From: Leifsonia williamsii
Lineage (GTDB): Bacteria > Actinomycetota > Actinomycetes > Actinomycetales > Microbacteriaceae
Assembly: GCF_030433685.1 (NCBI RefSeq)
Contig: NZ_JAROCF010000001.1
Location: 2,418,001 to 2,482,000, forward strand
Reading direction: 5' to 3'
Length of the DNA stretch: 64,000 nucleotides
Numbering within the stretch: the first letter of the stretch is position 1; each line of letters opens with the position of its first letter. The translations under genes and the position numbers were made by a program. The notes beneath the pieces are model-generated. The model did not search any database, was not told the origin of the DNA, and saw only the letters and a program-made list of their open reading frames with translations. Shown here piece after piece: positions 21,473 to 29,737 of this stretch.

Positions 21473-23184
21473 CGCGCCGCTTCCGCCTGGCCCTGCGGCT
21501 GCTGCGCGAGCAGCTGGTCCCGCACCTTGCGACGGATCACCTTTCCGACGATCGAGCGCGGCAGCTCCTCGACCGGGATGACGTGCTTCGGCACCTTGTA
21601 CGGGGTCAGGCAGTCGCGCGCGTAGGCGCGGATCGCCTCCTCGTCGAAGGAGGCGCCCGGCTCCATCACGACCGCGGCCACGACGTCCTCGCCGCCGCGG
21701 CGGTGGGGGAGGCCGACCACGGCGACGTCGGCGATGCCCTCGTACGAGCGCAGCGCGTCCTCCACCTCGGTCGGGGAGACGTTGAAGCCGCCGGTGACGA
21801 TCAGCTCCTTGATCCGGTCGACGATGCGGACGAAGCCGTCCTCGTCCATCGTGACGATGTCGCCGGTGCGGAACCAGCCGTCGGCGGTGAGCACCTTCGA
21901 CGTCTCGTCCGTGCGGCGCCAGTAGCCGGAGAACACCTGCGGGCCGCGGGCGAGCAGCTCGCCCTCCTCGCCGAACGCGCGGTCGACGGAGGGGTCGTCG
22001 GGGTCGGCGACGCGCAGCTCCGTGCTCGGCAGCGGCAGCCCGACCGTGCCCGGCTTGCGGGTGGCGCCGACCGGGTTGGCCATCAGCACCGGCGAGCACT
22101 CGGACAGGCCGTAGCCCTCCACGAGGTAGCCGCCGGTGCGCTCCTCCCAGAGGTCGACGATGCTCTGCGGGAGGCTCATGGCGCCTGAGATGGCGATGTC
22201 GATGCCCGAGAGCGACACCTTGCGCTTCTCGGCCGCCTGGACGAGCCGCTCGTAGATCGGCGGGACGGCCGGGAGGAACGTCGCCGGGTGCTTCTTGACC
22301 ACGTCGAGCACGAGGTCGGGGTCGAACTTCGGGAACAGCACGAGCCGTGCGCCCATGCTCATGGCGAAGGTGAGGCAGAGCGTCAGCCCGTACGCGTGGA
22401 AGAGCGGCAGGACGGCGTAGACGACCGAGCTCCCGCGTGCGATCGTCGGCACCCAGGCGCGGGCCTGCGCCGCGTTGACAGTCAGGTTGCCGTGGCTGAG
22501 CATGGCGCCCTTGGGCTGGCCCGTGGTGCCGCTCGTGTACTGGATCAGCGCCAGGTCGCCGGTCTCGGGGCGGGGGGAGCTGTCCTTGAGGCGGCGGGAG
22601 GCGGTGAGCTCCTCCCAACGGATCGTGCCGGACACCTTCGCGGTCAGCTGGTCGCGCGCCTTGCGGGCGGCGGGCACCGGCAGCTTGAGCGCCAGCCGCT
22701 TGCTCGCCGGCATGGCGCGGGTGAGGTCGACGGAGACGATGGTGCTGACGCCGAGGTCGGCCGGCAGCTCCTGCACCGTCGCCGCGACCTTGTCCCAGAC
22801 GATGGCGACCGTCGCGCCGTGGTCCTCGAACTGGTGGCGCAGCTCCCGCGGCGTGTAGAGCGGGTTGTGCTCGACGACGACCGCGCCGAGCCGCAGGGCG
22901 GCGTAGAACGCGACGACGTGCTGCGGGCAGTTGGGGAGCACCAGGGCCACCCGGTCGCCCTTGCGGACGCCACGCCTGCGCAGCCCCTCCGCGACACGGG
23001 CGATCTGGTCGCCCAGCTCGGCATACGTGGTGGTCGCGCCGAAGAACTCGAGGGCGACGTGCTTGCCGTAGGTGCGGACGGACTCGTCGATGAGGTGCGC
23101 GAGGGATCCGGCGGGGACGTCGACGTCGGCGGGAACGCCGTCGGCGTAACCCGCGACCCAGGGACGATCGCTGTAGCTGGTCAC
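21469..23184 (-). CDS. Long-chain fatty-acid-CoA ligase (AMP-forming)
   Basis: 571 residues of the ANL superfamily. The phosphate-binding loop is YTSGTTGQPKGAMLSHGNL at about residue 215. Motifs EGYGLSECSP and TGDIVTMDEDGFVRIVDRIKELI follow, and a C-terminal catalytic lysine is in GKVIRR. It activates fatty acids to acyl-CoA via acyl-AMP. The start is GTG at 23184; a TAGGCT hexamer on the minus strand ends 7 nt upstream, suggesting a leaderless mRNA. The convergent thioesterase performs the opposite reaction type, but a functional link is only a guess. Confidence 0.93.
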   Translation of the reverse strand: MTSYSDRPWVAGYADGVPADVDVPAGSLAHLIDESVRTYGKHVALEFFGATTTYAELGDQIARVAEGLRRRGVRKGDRVALVLPNCPQHVVAFYAALRLGAVVVEHNPLYTPRELRHQFEDHGATVAIVWDKVAATVQELPADLGVSTIVSVDLTRAMPASKRLALKLPVPAARKARDQLTAKVSGTIRWEELTASRRLKDSSPRPETGDLALIQYTSGTTGQPKGAMLSHGNLTVNAAQARAWVPTIARGSSVVYAVLPLFHAYGLTLCLTFAMSMGARLVLFPKFDPDLVLDVVKKHPATFLPAVPPIYERLVQAAEKRKVSLSGIDIAISGAMSLPQSIVDLWEERTGGYLVEGYGLSECSPVLMANPVGATRKPGTVGLPLPSTELRVADPDDPSVDRAFGEEGELLARGPQVFSGYWRRTDETSKVLTADGWFRTGDIVTMDEDGFVRIVDRIKELIVTGGFNVSPTEVEDALRSYEGIADVAVVGLPHRRGGEDVVAAVVMEPGASFDEEAIRAYARDCLTPYKVPKHVIPVEELPRSIVGKVIRRKVRDQLLAQQPQGQAEAAR

Positions 23185-23220
23185 GACGGCAAGCCTACGC
23201 GGGCGGGTGGCCCGCGCGCC

Positions 23221-23886
23221 TCAGGCGGCGCCCGCCGCCGCGCGCACGGCCTCCTCGATCGGGGTGTCGCCCGCGACGACCTCCCACTGGCGGCCGATCG
23301 ACGCCGGCTCGTCCAGGCACGCGGCGATGAGGCGGGCGACGTCCTCCCGGGCGATGCTGCCGCGCGGCACGCTGTCGCCGAGCGTCACCCGGCCGGTGCC
23401 CTCGTCGAAGGTGAGCGCGCCCGGGCGCAGGATGGTCCAGTCGAGGCCGGAGTCGCGCAGCGCCGCGTCGGCGTCGCGCTTCGCCTCGACGTACGCGCGC
23501 CACTGCGGGTCGGCGTCGGCGTCGACGGGCGCGTCCGTGCCCCACGCCGACACCTGCACGAAGCGCCGGACGTCGGCCGCCTTCGCCGCGTCGGCCGACT
23601 TCACCGAACCCGCATAGTCCACCGTGCGCTTGCGCTCGACGCCGGAGCCGCCTCCCGCGCCCGCCGTGAACACCACGGCGTCGCAGCCGGCGAACGCCTC
23701 GGCCAGCTGGTCGGAGGAGGCGCGCTCGATGTCGAGCAGCACGCCCTCACCGCCGAGGCGGTACACGTCTTCGGCGTGCTCCTCGTTGCGGACGATGCCG
23801 ACGAAGTCGTCGCCCCGGTCGTACAGCACCCGCATCAGCTGCTGGGCGACTTTTCCATGGGCTCCGACGATCGCAACACGAGTCAT
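23221..23886 (-). CDS. NAD(P)-binding SDR-family protein (atypical)
   Basis: A 221-residue Rossmann-fold protein. MTRVAIVGAHGKVAQQLM carries the glycine motif GAHGKVA. CDAVVFTAGAGGGSG and RFVQVSAWGTDAP follow, and WTILRPGALTFD is typical of atypical SDRs (NmrA / YwnB / CC3_like group), which often lack the classical catalytic triad and may act as sensors or epimerases. The ATG at 23886 is preceded by GGAGG. It is upstream of the acyl-CoA ligase on the same strand (36 bp), possibly co-transcribed. Confidence 0.82.
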   Translation of the reverse strand: MTRVAIVGAHGKVAQQLMRVLYDRGDDFVGIVRNEEHAEDVYRLGGEGVLLDIERASSDQLAEAFAGCDAVVFTAGAGGGSGVERKRTVDYAGSVKSADAAKAADVRRFVQVSAWGTDAPVDADADPQWRAYVEAKRDADAALRDSGLDWTILRPGALTFDEGTGRVTLGDSVPRGSIAREDVARLIAACLDEPASIGRQWEVVAGDTPIEEAVRAAAGAA

Positions 23887-23973
23887 GCCTCCATCCTGCA
23901 CCCGTCCGGCGCGGATGCGCTCACGGCGAACGGCGCTGGGCCGCGGCTGCCGTGGTCTGTTAGCGTCGTCCCC

Positions 23974-24279
23974 GTGCACACCCTCCTCGACCTGCTGACG
24001 CGGACCATCGCGTCCGTGCTCGGGTCGGTGTGGAGCACGTCCGGCCCGGCCGGTGCGCTCGCCCTCGTCGGCGTCGCCGGAGCGATCGGCCTCGTGGCCG
24101 CCGTCGCGCTCGCATCGCTGCGGTCGGTCGCCGCGCTCGCGGCGTCGCTCACCTCGCGCGTCGTGTGGTCGCGACCCGCGGAGCCGCCCGCCGGCTGGCT
24201 GGTCGAGAGCGTCGCCGATCCCGATGCCGACGGGCATCCGCGCCCGCGAGCGCCCGGGCTCTCCCTGCAGGCCGCGTAG
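23974..24279 (+). CDS. Small membrane protein, DUF6412-like
   Basis: 101 residues with one or two hydrophobic segments (about residues 23-55) and a polar C-terminus. It resembles the actinobacterial DUF6412 proteins that precede a YidC-like insertase; the family name is from memory and no function is known. The start is GTG at 23974, with TAGCGT at 23961-23966 ending 7 nt upstream (leaderless). The yidC-like gene follows after 69 bp. Confidence 0.65.
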   Translation: MHTLLDLLTRTIASVLGSVWSTSGPAGALALVGVAGAIGLVAAVALASLRSVAALAASLTSRVVWSRPAEPPAGWLVESVADPDADGHPRPRAPGLSLQAA

Positions 24280-24348
24280 CGCCGGACCGAGGGTCCCGCG
24301 CGCGGTCAGACGACTCCAGCGTCCGTCCGACATGCAGGGAACACACCC

Positions 24349-25146
24349 ATGGACTTCTTCTCGTGGCCGCCGATCGCGGCCGTCCTCGACGCGGCCTACG
24401 GCTTCGTCACCGCCCTCTCCGCCGCCGTGCAGCCGTTCGCGGGCACCGCGGCGGGCCTGGTCGCCGTCGTCCTCCTGACGGTCGTCGTCCGGGCCGTCCT
24501 CCTCCCGGTCGGCGTCAGCCAGGTGCGCGCCGAGTTCGTGCGCCGCCGGCTCGCGCCCAAGCTCGCGGAGCTGCAGAGCAAGCACGGCCACGACCGCGAG
24601 CTGCTCGGCCGCAAGACCATCGAGCTGTACCAGGAGGAGCGCACATCGCCCTTCGCGGGCATGCTGCCGCTGCTCGCGCAGATCCCCGTCATCTCGCTCG
24701 TCTACGCGGTCTTCACCCACCCGAGCATCGCCGGGCACGGCAACGCGCTGCTCGACGAGCGGGCGTTCGGCGCACCGCTCGGCACCAGTTTCGTCGGGCT
24801 GACCGGCGCGGGCCCGCAGGTGTGGCCCGCGATCGTCGTCTACCTCGTCGTGCTCGCGCTGATCGCCGCCGTGACCACCGTCTCGCGCAAGGTCCTGGCG
24901 CTCCCGCAGCAGCCCGCGCCGGGCGGACCGGGCACCGCTGCGACGCCTCCCGCCGGTATGCTGCGTGCGCTGTCGTTCCTGCCGTACGTCACCGTGGTCT
25001 TCGCCGCGTTCGTGCCGCTGGCGGCCGCCGTGTACATCCTGACCAGCACCACCTGGACCGTCCTCGAACGGTCGACGCTGCGGCGGCTGCTCGACCCCGA
25101 GCGCCGCCGCCCGACCGAAGGAGGCCAGCCATCGATCTCGCACTGA
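24349..25146 (+). CDS. YidC/Oxa1-family membrane protein insertase (accessory copy)
   Basis: 265 residues with about five membrane segments. VVVRAVLLPVGVSQVRAEFVRRRLAPKLAELQ matches the conserved Oxa1 cytoplasmic hairpin, and FAGMLPLLAQIPVISLVYAVF the following helix. YidC proteins insert membrane proteins with or without SecYEG. This is unlikely to be the housekeeping copy, which normally sits beside rnpA/rpmH near oriC. The start is ATG 24349 after AGGGA. Its stop lies inside the translation-start region of the GNAT gene. Confidence 0.85.
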   Translation: MDFFSWPPIAAVLDAAYGFVTALSAAVQPFAGTAAGLVAVVLLTVVVRAVLLPVGVSQVRAEFVRRRLAPKLAELQSKHGHDRELLGRKTIELYQEERTSPFAGMLPLLAQIPVISLVYAVFTHPSIAGHGNALLDERAFGAPLGTSFVGLTGAGPQVWPAIVVYLVVLALIAAVTTVSRKVLALPQQPAPGGPGTAATPPAGMLRALSFLPYVTVVFAAFVPLAAAVYILTSTTWTVLERSTLRRLLDPERRRPTEGGQPSISH

Positions 25147-25151
25147 AACCC

Positions 25152-25700
25152 GTGCCCGTGCTCCGCACCGATCGGCTGCGCCTCGTGCCGCTCGGGCCGG
25201 AGCACATCGAGGGGACGTGGGCGGCCCTCCAGGAGCCCGAATCGATGCGGCTGACCGGCACGCACGCGACCTTCACGCGTGAGGCCGTCCAGCGCTGGCT
25301 CGCCCGCCTCGCGGAGCAGGACGACCGCGCCGACTGGGCGATCGTGCTGGCCGAGACGCAGGAGCACATCGGCGAGGTCGTCCTCAACGAGCTCGACGGG
25401 GACAACCGCTCCGCGAGCTTCCGCATCGCCCTCGCCTCCCCGCGCTGGTTCGGCCGGGGGTACGGCACCGAGGCGACGCGGGCGGTGGTCGAGCACGCGT
25501 TCGGCGCCGTCGGCCTCCACCGCATCGAGCTGGAGGTGTACGCCTTCAACCCGCGGGCGCAGCGTGCCTACGAGAAGGCCGGCTTCGTCGTCGAGGGCCG
25601 CAGGCGCGACGCGCTGCTGTGGGAGGGCGAGTGGGTCGACGCCATCCTGATGGGATGCTTGAACCATGTGGAATCGCAGCCGAGCCGACCAGACGCCTGA
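25152..25700 (+). CDS. GNAT-family N-acetyltransferase (RimJ/RimL type)
   Basis: 182 residues from GTG 25152. VLRTDRLRLVPLGPEHIEGTW is the RimJ/RimL-type N-terminus. FGRGYGTEATRAVVEHAFGAVGLHRIELEV carries the acetyl-CoA-binding motif and NPRAQRAYEKAGFVVEG the conserved C-terminal motif. It likely acetylates a protein N-terminus or small amine. The start is uncertain: a strong AAGGAGG at 25118-25124 sits 6 nt before an in-frame ATC at 25131, while the first GTG is 27 nt away from that site. Confidence 0.85.
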   Translation: MPVLRTDRLRLVPLGPEHIEGTWAALQEPESMRLTGTHATFTREAVQRWLARLAEQDDRADWAIVLAETQEHIGEVVLNELDGDNRSASFRIALASPRWFGRGYGTEATRAVVEHAFGAVGLHRIELEVYAFNPRAQRAYEKAGFVVEGRRRDALLWEGEWVDAILMGCLNHVESQPSRPDA

Positions 25701-25986
25701 CCCCGCCGTCGCCGACGAACGAGCCCCGGGCGGCCTGGGCGTCGGCGTGCAGGTGTGGGTCCGCGAGCACGGGACGCCGTCGGGCGACGACTGGGTCGGC
25801 GAGCCGACCGGCGTGATCATCGCGCGCGGCGAGCGCGGCGTGCGGTCGGTCACGCTGCCCTCCGACCGGCTCACGACCTGGGTGGTGGCGTTCAGCGAGC
25901 CGCAGCACCGGCGCGACGGGCGCGGCCCATACGCGTCGGCCACCATCCCGGCGTCGCTGCTCGTCGCGGCCGAGCCGGCGGAGTGA
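25666..25986 (+). CDS. Small conserved hypothetical protein
   Basis: 106 residues, not recognised. It overlaps the end of the GNAT gene by 35 nt in another frame and ends overlapping the DUF1697 start (GTGA), so it behaves as a real member of this tight operon. The middle (VGVQVWVREHGTPSGDDWVGEPTGVIIARG) looks like a small beta-rich fold. No membrane segment, signal or metal motif is visible. Confidence 0.65.
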   Translation: MWNRSRADQTPDPAVADERAPGGLGVGVQVWVREHGTPSGDDWVGEPTGVIIARGERGVRSVTLPSDRLTTWVVAFSEPQHRRDGRGPYASATIPASLLVAAEPAE

Positions 25987-26552
25987 CCGTGGCGGCCGCG
26001 CGGGGGGCCGGCGCCGCGCTCGGCGTCGGGCTGGTGCGGGGCATCAATGTCGGCGCCTCCACCCGCGTCGCCAAGGACGACCTCGCCGCAGCCTTCGCCG
26101 ACGCCGGGTTCTCCGACGTCGTCACGCTGCTGCAGAGCGGCAACGCCGTGTTCGGCATGACGGGCGCGCCGACCGTCGAGCAGGCGGCGACGGTCGAGGC
26201 GGGCATCGAGCGGCGCTCCGGCGTCTCCGCGCGGGTGGTGCTGGTCGGGGAGGAGCAGTTCCGGGAGGTCGTGGCCGCGAACCCGCTGATCTCGGTCGCC
26301 GACGACGACGCCCGTCTCCTGGTCACCTTCCTCGACCACGACCTGCCGGCGGACCTCGAGCTCCCCGCCGACGCCGACCTCGCTCCGGAGGTGCTGCGCG
26401 CGGGGGAGCGGGCGCTCTACCAGTGGTGCCCGCTCGGCATCTCGAAGTCGGTCGTCCCCGCCGCGTTCTGGCGCGCGGTCGGGCCCGTGGCGACCGGCCG
26501 CAACCAGCGCACGCTGGCCCGGATCGTCGCCGAGCTCGACCGCCGCCGCTGA
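25983..26552 (+). CDS. DUF1697 family protein
   Basis: 189 residues. GLVRGINVGASTRVAKDDLAAAFADAGFSDVVTLLQSGNAVF matches the DUF1697 N-terminal pattern (RGINVGG ... L..GF..V.TYIQSGN) and ATGRNQRTLARIVAEL the conserved C-terminus. The function is unknown. The start GTG 25983 overlaps the previous stop; a second GTG at 25989 is possible. Confidence 0.85.
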   Translation: MTVAAARGAGAALGVGLVRGINVGASTRVAKDDLAAAFADAGFSDVVTLLQSGNAVFGMTGAPTVEQAATVEAGIERRSGVSARVVLVGEEQFREVVAANPLISVADDDARLLVTFLDHDLPADLELPADADLAPEVLRAGERALYQWCPLGISKSVVPAAFWRAVGPVATGRNQRTLARIVAELDRRR

Positions 26553-26602
26553 CGGCTCCCGGCCCTCTTCTGCCTGTCGGCGGCCGAACCTACAATGTCG
26601 GC

Positions 26603-27259
26603 ATGTTCGTCGAGGGGACCCTTCGATGGCAGGTCACCGAGGACTGTCCCTGGGACCTGCTGATGGCCCTCGCCGTGCGCGACCTGGCGGGGCTGCATGC
26701 GGTCGGCGACCCGGTCCTCCCGCGGCTGGCGCCGGAGCCCGAGCCGGCCTTGCACACGGCGACGAGCTCTGCTGCCCGCCGCGCGACCGCGGCGGGCACG
26801 CCGGCGCCGGGAGGCGCGGAGGCCGGCGACGACATCCTCTCCCGCCAGTGGGCGGCCTGGTTCGAACGTGCGGTGCACCGCGACCGGCGGCCGCTCGGCG
26901 GGCTGCTGCACCCGCCGCACTTCGAGGCGTTCGACCGGGCGATCGAGCTGCAGGACCTCATCCTCCGCTACTACGACGTCGCCGCGCACTGGTCGGCGGA
27001 GCGGCACGCGGAGTACGCGCGGACCAGTCTGGAGAAGCACGCGCAGCGGGCCGCCGACATCGTCGACGTGGTGCGGGAGCGCGAGCACGAGCTGCGACGG
27101 CAGGCCGGATACTTCCGGCTCGACATCGACGTGCTCCCGCTGGCCGAGCCGGGCGCGTGGATCGTGGGGCCGCACACCGTCGTGGTGAGCGGCAGCCTGC
27201 GCGACGATTCGCGCGCGTTCCGCGACTGGTTCCAACCGCTCGTCGCCGCGCTGGTGTAG
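26603..27259 (+). CDS. Conserved hypothetical protein
   Basis: 218 residues, not recognised. It begins MFVEGTLRWQVTEDCPWDLLMALAVRDLAGL, has an Ala-rich linker at about residues 50-75, then a helical region AFDRAIELQDLILRYYDVAAHWSAERHAEYAR and the C-terminal PGAWIVGPHTVVVSGSLRDD. It looks soluble. The ATG at 26603 is favoured because TACAAT at 26591-26596 ends 6 nt before it. It does not appear to be in an operon with the convergent aldo/keto reductase. Confidence 0.7.
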   Translation: MFVEGTLRWQVTEDCPWDLLMALAVRDLAGLHAVGDPVLPRLAPEPEPALHTATSSAARRATAAGTPAPGGAEAGDDILSRQWAAWFERAVHRDRRPLGGLLHPPHFEAFDRAIELQDLILRYYDVAAHWSAERHAEYARTSLEKHAQRAADIVDVVREREHELRRQAGYFRLDIDVLPLAEPGAWIVGPHTVVVSGSLRDDSRAFRDWFQPLVAALV

Positions 27260-27309
27260 CGGGGGCGGGGCGGAGCGGCCGGAACCGGGTCGCGGGCGGG
27301 TGGCCCGAC

Positions 27310-28314
27310 CTAGGCGGGGCGGCGCTCCGGCGACTTCGTCTCGGTCGTGTCGGTCACCGCGACGTCGCCGACGGCCTCGTCGATGCGGGCGAGCACGTCG
27401 CCGTCCAGGCGGATGCCTGCCGCGGCCGCGTTCGACGCCACCTGCTCCGGGCGGGAGGCGCCCACGATGGCCCCGGCGACGTTCGGGTTCTGCAGCACCC
27501 ACGCCACGGCCAGCTGCGCCATCGTGATGCCGAGCTCGTCGGCGATCGGACGGAGGCGCTGCACGGCCTCCAGCACGTCGTCGCGCAGGAAGCTCTTGAT
27601 GGCGTTCGCGCCGCCCTTCTCGTCTGCGCCGCGGGAGCCCTCCGGCGGCTGCTCGCCCGGCAGGTACTTGCCGGTGAGCACGCCCTGCGCGACCGGCGAC
27701 CAGACGATCTGCGAGATGCCCAGCTCGGCCGAGGCCGGGACCACAGCGCCCTCGATGACGCGCCACAGCATCGAGTACTGCGGCTGGTTCGAGATGAGCT
27801 GGAAGCCGAGCTGCTTCGCCAGCGCATGCCCGGCGCGCAGCTGCTCCGCGGTCCACTCGCTGACGCCGATGTAGAGGGCCTTGCCCTGGCGCACGATGTC
27901 GGCGAACGCCTGCATCGTCTCCTCCAGCGGCGTCTCGACGTCGTACCGGTGAGCCTGGTAGAGGTCGACGTAGTCGGTGCCGAGGCGCTGCAGGGAGCCG
28001 TCGATCGACTCCATGATGTGCTTGCGCGAGAGGCCGACGTCGTTGTGCCCCTTCGGGCCGGTGGGCCAGTAGACCTTCGTGAAGATCTCGAGGGAGGCGC
28101 GGCGCTCGCCCTTCAGCGCGTCGCCGAGCACCTGCTCCGCGACCGTGTTGGCGTACGCGTCCGCGGTGTCGAACGTGGTGATGCCGGCGTCGAGGGCGGC
28201 CCGGACGGAGGCGGTCGCGGTGTCGTTCTCGACCTGCGATCCGTGGGTCAGCCAGTTGCCGTAGATGATCTCCGAGATCTTGAGCCCGGACTCGCCGAGG
28301 TATCTGAATTCCAT
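27310..28314 (-). CDS. Aldo/keto reductase (KCAB-like)
   Basis: 334 residues forming a TIM-barrel NADPH-dependent oxidoreductase. The catalytic tetrad can be read: Asp and Tyr in FDTADAYANT, Lys in FTKVYWP and His in YQAHRYD. MEFRYLGESGLKISEIIYGNW and SEWTAEQL resemble the potassium-channel beta-subunit-like AKR group. The ATG at 28314 is chosen since TAGCGT on the minus strand (28322-28327) ends 7 nt before it; a GTG at 28323 is the alternative. The substrate is probably a small aldehyde or ketone. Confidence 0.92.
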   Translation of the reverse strand: MEFRYLGESGLKISEIIYGNWLTHGSQVENDTATASVRAALDAGITTFDTADAYANTVAEQVLGDALKGERRASLEIFTKVYWPTGPKGHNDVGLSRKHIMESIDGSLQRLGTDYVDLYQAHRYDVETPLEETMQAFADIVRQGKALYIGVSEWTAEQLRAGHALAKQLGFQLISNQPQYSMLWRVIEGAVVPASAELGISQIVWSPVAQGVLTGKYLPGEQPPEGSRGADEKGGANAIKSFLRDDVLEAVQRLRPIADELGITMAQLAVAWVLQNPNVAGAIVGASRPEQVASNAAAAGIRLDGDVLARIDEAVGDVAVTDTTETKSPERRPA

Positions 28315-28379
28315 GCGGTTCACGCTACTCCGCGCGGAGCGCGGTCCCGGGTGTCGGTCGCGGATGGCAAGCTTGTGGA

Positions 28380-29654
28380 GTGGGACGAGCGGACGGCACG
28401 GATCGGCGGGTGACGACCGCCGACGTCGACGACACCGGCGCCCACATCCTGCACGTCGACATGGACGCCTTCTTCGCCTCCGTCGAGCTGCTCGACCGGC
28501 CCGATGCGCGCGGCAAGCCCGCGATCGTCGGGCACGCGGGCGGGCGCGGGGTCGTGACGAGCGCGACCTACGAGGCCCGCCGGTACGGCGTGCGGAGCGC
28601 GATGCCGATGGCGCAGGCGATGCGGCTGTGCCCGACCGCGATCATCCTGCCGCCGCACTACGAGAAGTACGTCGAGTACTCGAAGCGTGTGATGGACATC
28701 TTCCACGAGGTCACGCCGCTCGTGGAGCCGCTGTCGATCGACGAGGCCTTCCTCGACGTGTCGGGCGCCGGGAGGCTGCTGGGGTCGCCCCGGCGCATCG
28801 CCGAGCTGGTGCGCTCGCGCGTCGCGGGCGAGACGGGGCTGACCTGCTCGGTGGGCGTCGCCGCGACGAAGTTCATGGCGAAGCTCGCCTCCGGCCGCGC
28901 GAAGCCCGACGGGCTGCTCGTCATCCCGCCGGGCGAGACGATCGCGTTCCTCCGGCCGCTGCCGGTCGGCGCGCTGTGGGGCGTCGGCGCCAGCACGCAG
29001 GCGGCGCTCGAGCGGATGGGGCTGCGCACGGTCGCCGATCTGGCCGATGCGCCCCTCCACGTGCTCCAGAAGGCCGTCGGCGACGCGAGCGGGCGCCGGC
29101 TGCACGAGCTCGCGAACGGTCGCGACCCGCGCCGCGTCGTCACCGAGTCGCGCGAGAAGAGCATCGGCCACGAGAACACCTTCGGCGTCGACGTCGACGA
29201 CCCCGACACCCTGCGCCGGGAGCTGCTGCGGCTCTCGACGCGGGTCGGCGAGCGCCTGCGCAGCCACGGGATGCTCGGCCGCACGGTCGCGATCAAGGTG
29301 CGGTTCTCCGACTTCCACACCATCACGCGCTCGCGCACGCTGGCCGAGCCGACGAGCGTCGGCCGGCGGCTGTTCGAGGAGGCGTGGCAGATCTTCGAGG
29401 CGCTGGAGCTCGACCTGCGCCGCACGCCCATCCGGCTGATCGGCATCCGCGCCGAGCAGTTGATCGACGCGGGCGGCGACGCGCTCGCGCTGTGGGACCC
29501 GGACGAGGAGTGGCGCAGCACCGAGCAGACCCTCGACGCGGTGAGCGCCCGCTTCGGCCGAGGCGTGATCGGCCCTGCCTCCCTGGTGCGCCGCACCAAG
29601 GAGGCCGACGCCGAGTCGACGGACGGCCGCAACCCGCGCTGGGTCTCCGACTGA
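28380..29654 (+). CDS. dinB: DNA polymerase IV (Y family)
   Basis: A 424-residue translesion polymerase. The catalytic carboxylates lie in LHVDMDAFFASVE (about residues 24-36) and PLSIDEAFLDVSG (about 115-127). VTSATYEARRYGVRSAMPM is the conserved fingers motif, then helix-hairpin-helix and little-finger domains. No obvious C-terminal beta-clamp motif stands out in the final residues. GTG 28380 is used (GTG 28410 also possible). It converges with the EEP nuclease gene across a palindromic repeat. Confidence 0.95.
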   Translation: MGRADGTDRRVTTADVDDTGAHILHVDMDAFFASVELLDRPDARGKPAIVGHAGGRGVVTSATYEARRYGVRSAMPMAQAMRLCPTAIILPPHYEKYVEYSKRVMDIFHEVTPLVEPLSIDEAFLDVSGAGRLLGSPRRIAELVRSRVAGETGLTCSVGVAATKFMAKLASGRAKPDGLLVIPPGETIAFLRPLPVGALWGVGASTQAALERMGLRTVADLADAPLHVLQKAVGDASGRRLHELANGRDPRRVVTESREKSIGHENTFGVDVDDPDTLRRELLRLSTRVGERLRSHGMLGRTVAIKVRFSDFHTITRSRTLAEPTSVGRRLFEEAWQIFEALELDLRRTPIRLIGIRAEQLIDAGGDALALWDPDEEWRSTEQTLDAVSARFGRGVIGPASLVRRTKEADAESTDGRNPRWVSD

Positions 29655-29656
29655 GA

Positions 29657-29721
29657 CCGCCGAGTACGCGGACTCTCCGCGTACTCGAGCGTTTCGGGGC
29701 GAATTCGTGCGTACTCGGCGG
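29657..29721. repeat. Palindromic intergenic element, copy 1
   Basis: The outer 13-bp arms at 29657-29669 and 29709-29721 are exact inverted repeats containing CGAGTACGC. Inside, 29661-29672 and 29676-29687 form a perfect 12-bp hairpin with a 3-nt loop. It lies between convergent genes and could terminate both. It aligns with 41831-41892, so it is a member of a repeat family. Confidence 0.8.
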
Positions 29722-29737
29722 CTGCCGAGGGGCGCGG

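Noticed and set aside
27300..27530. A 75-codon plus-strand open frame opposite the aldo/keto reductase
   Set aside because: Pure Arg/Pro low complexity and antisense to a clear enzyme gene.
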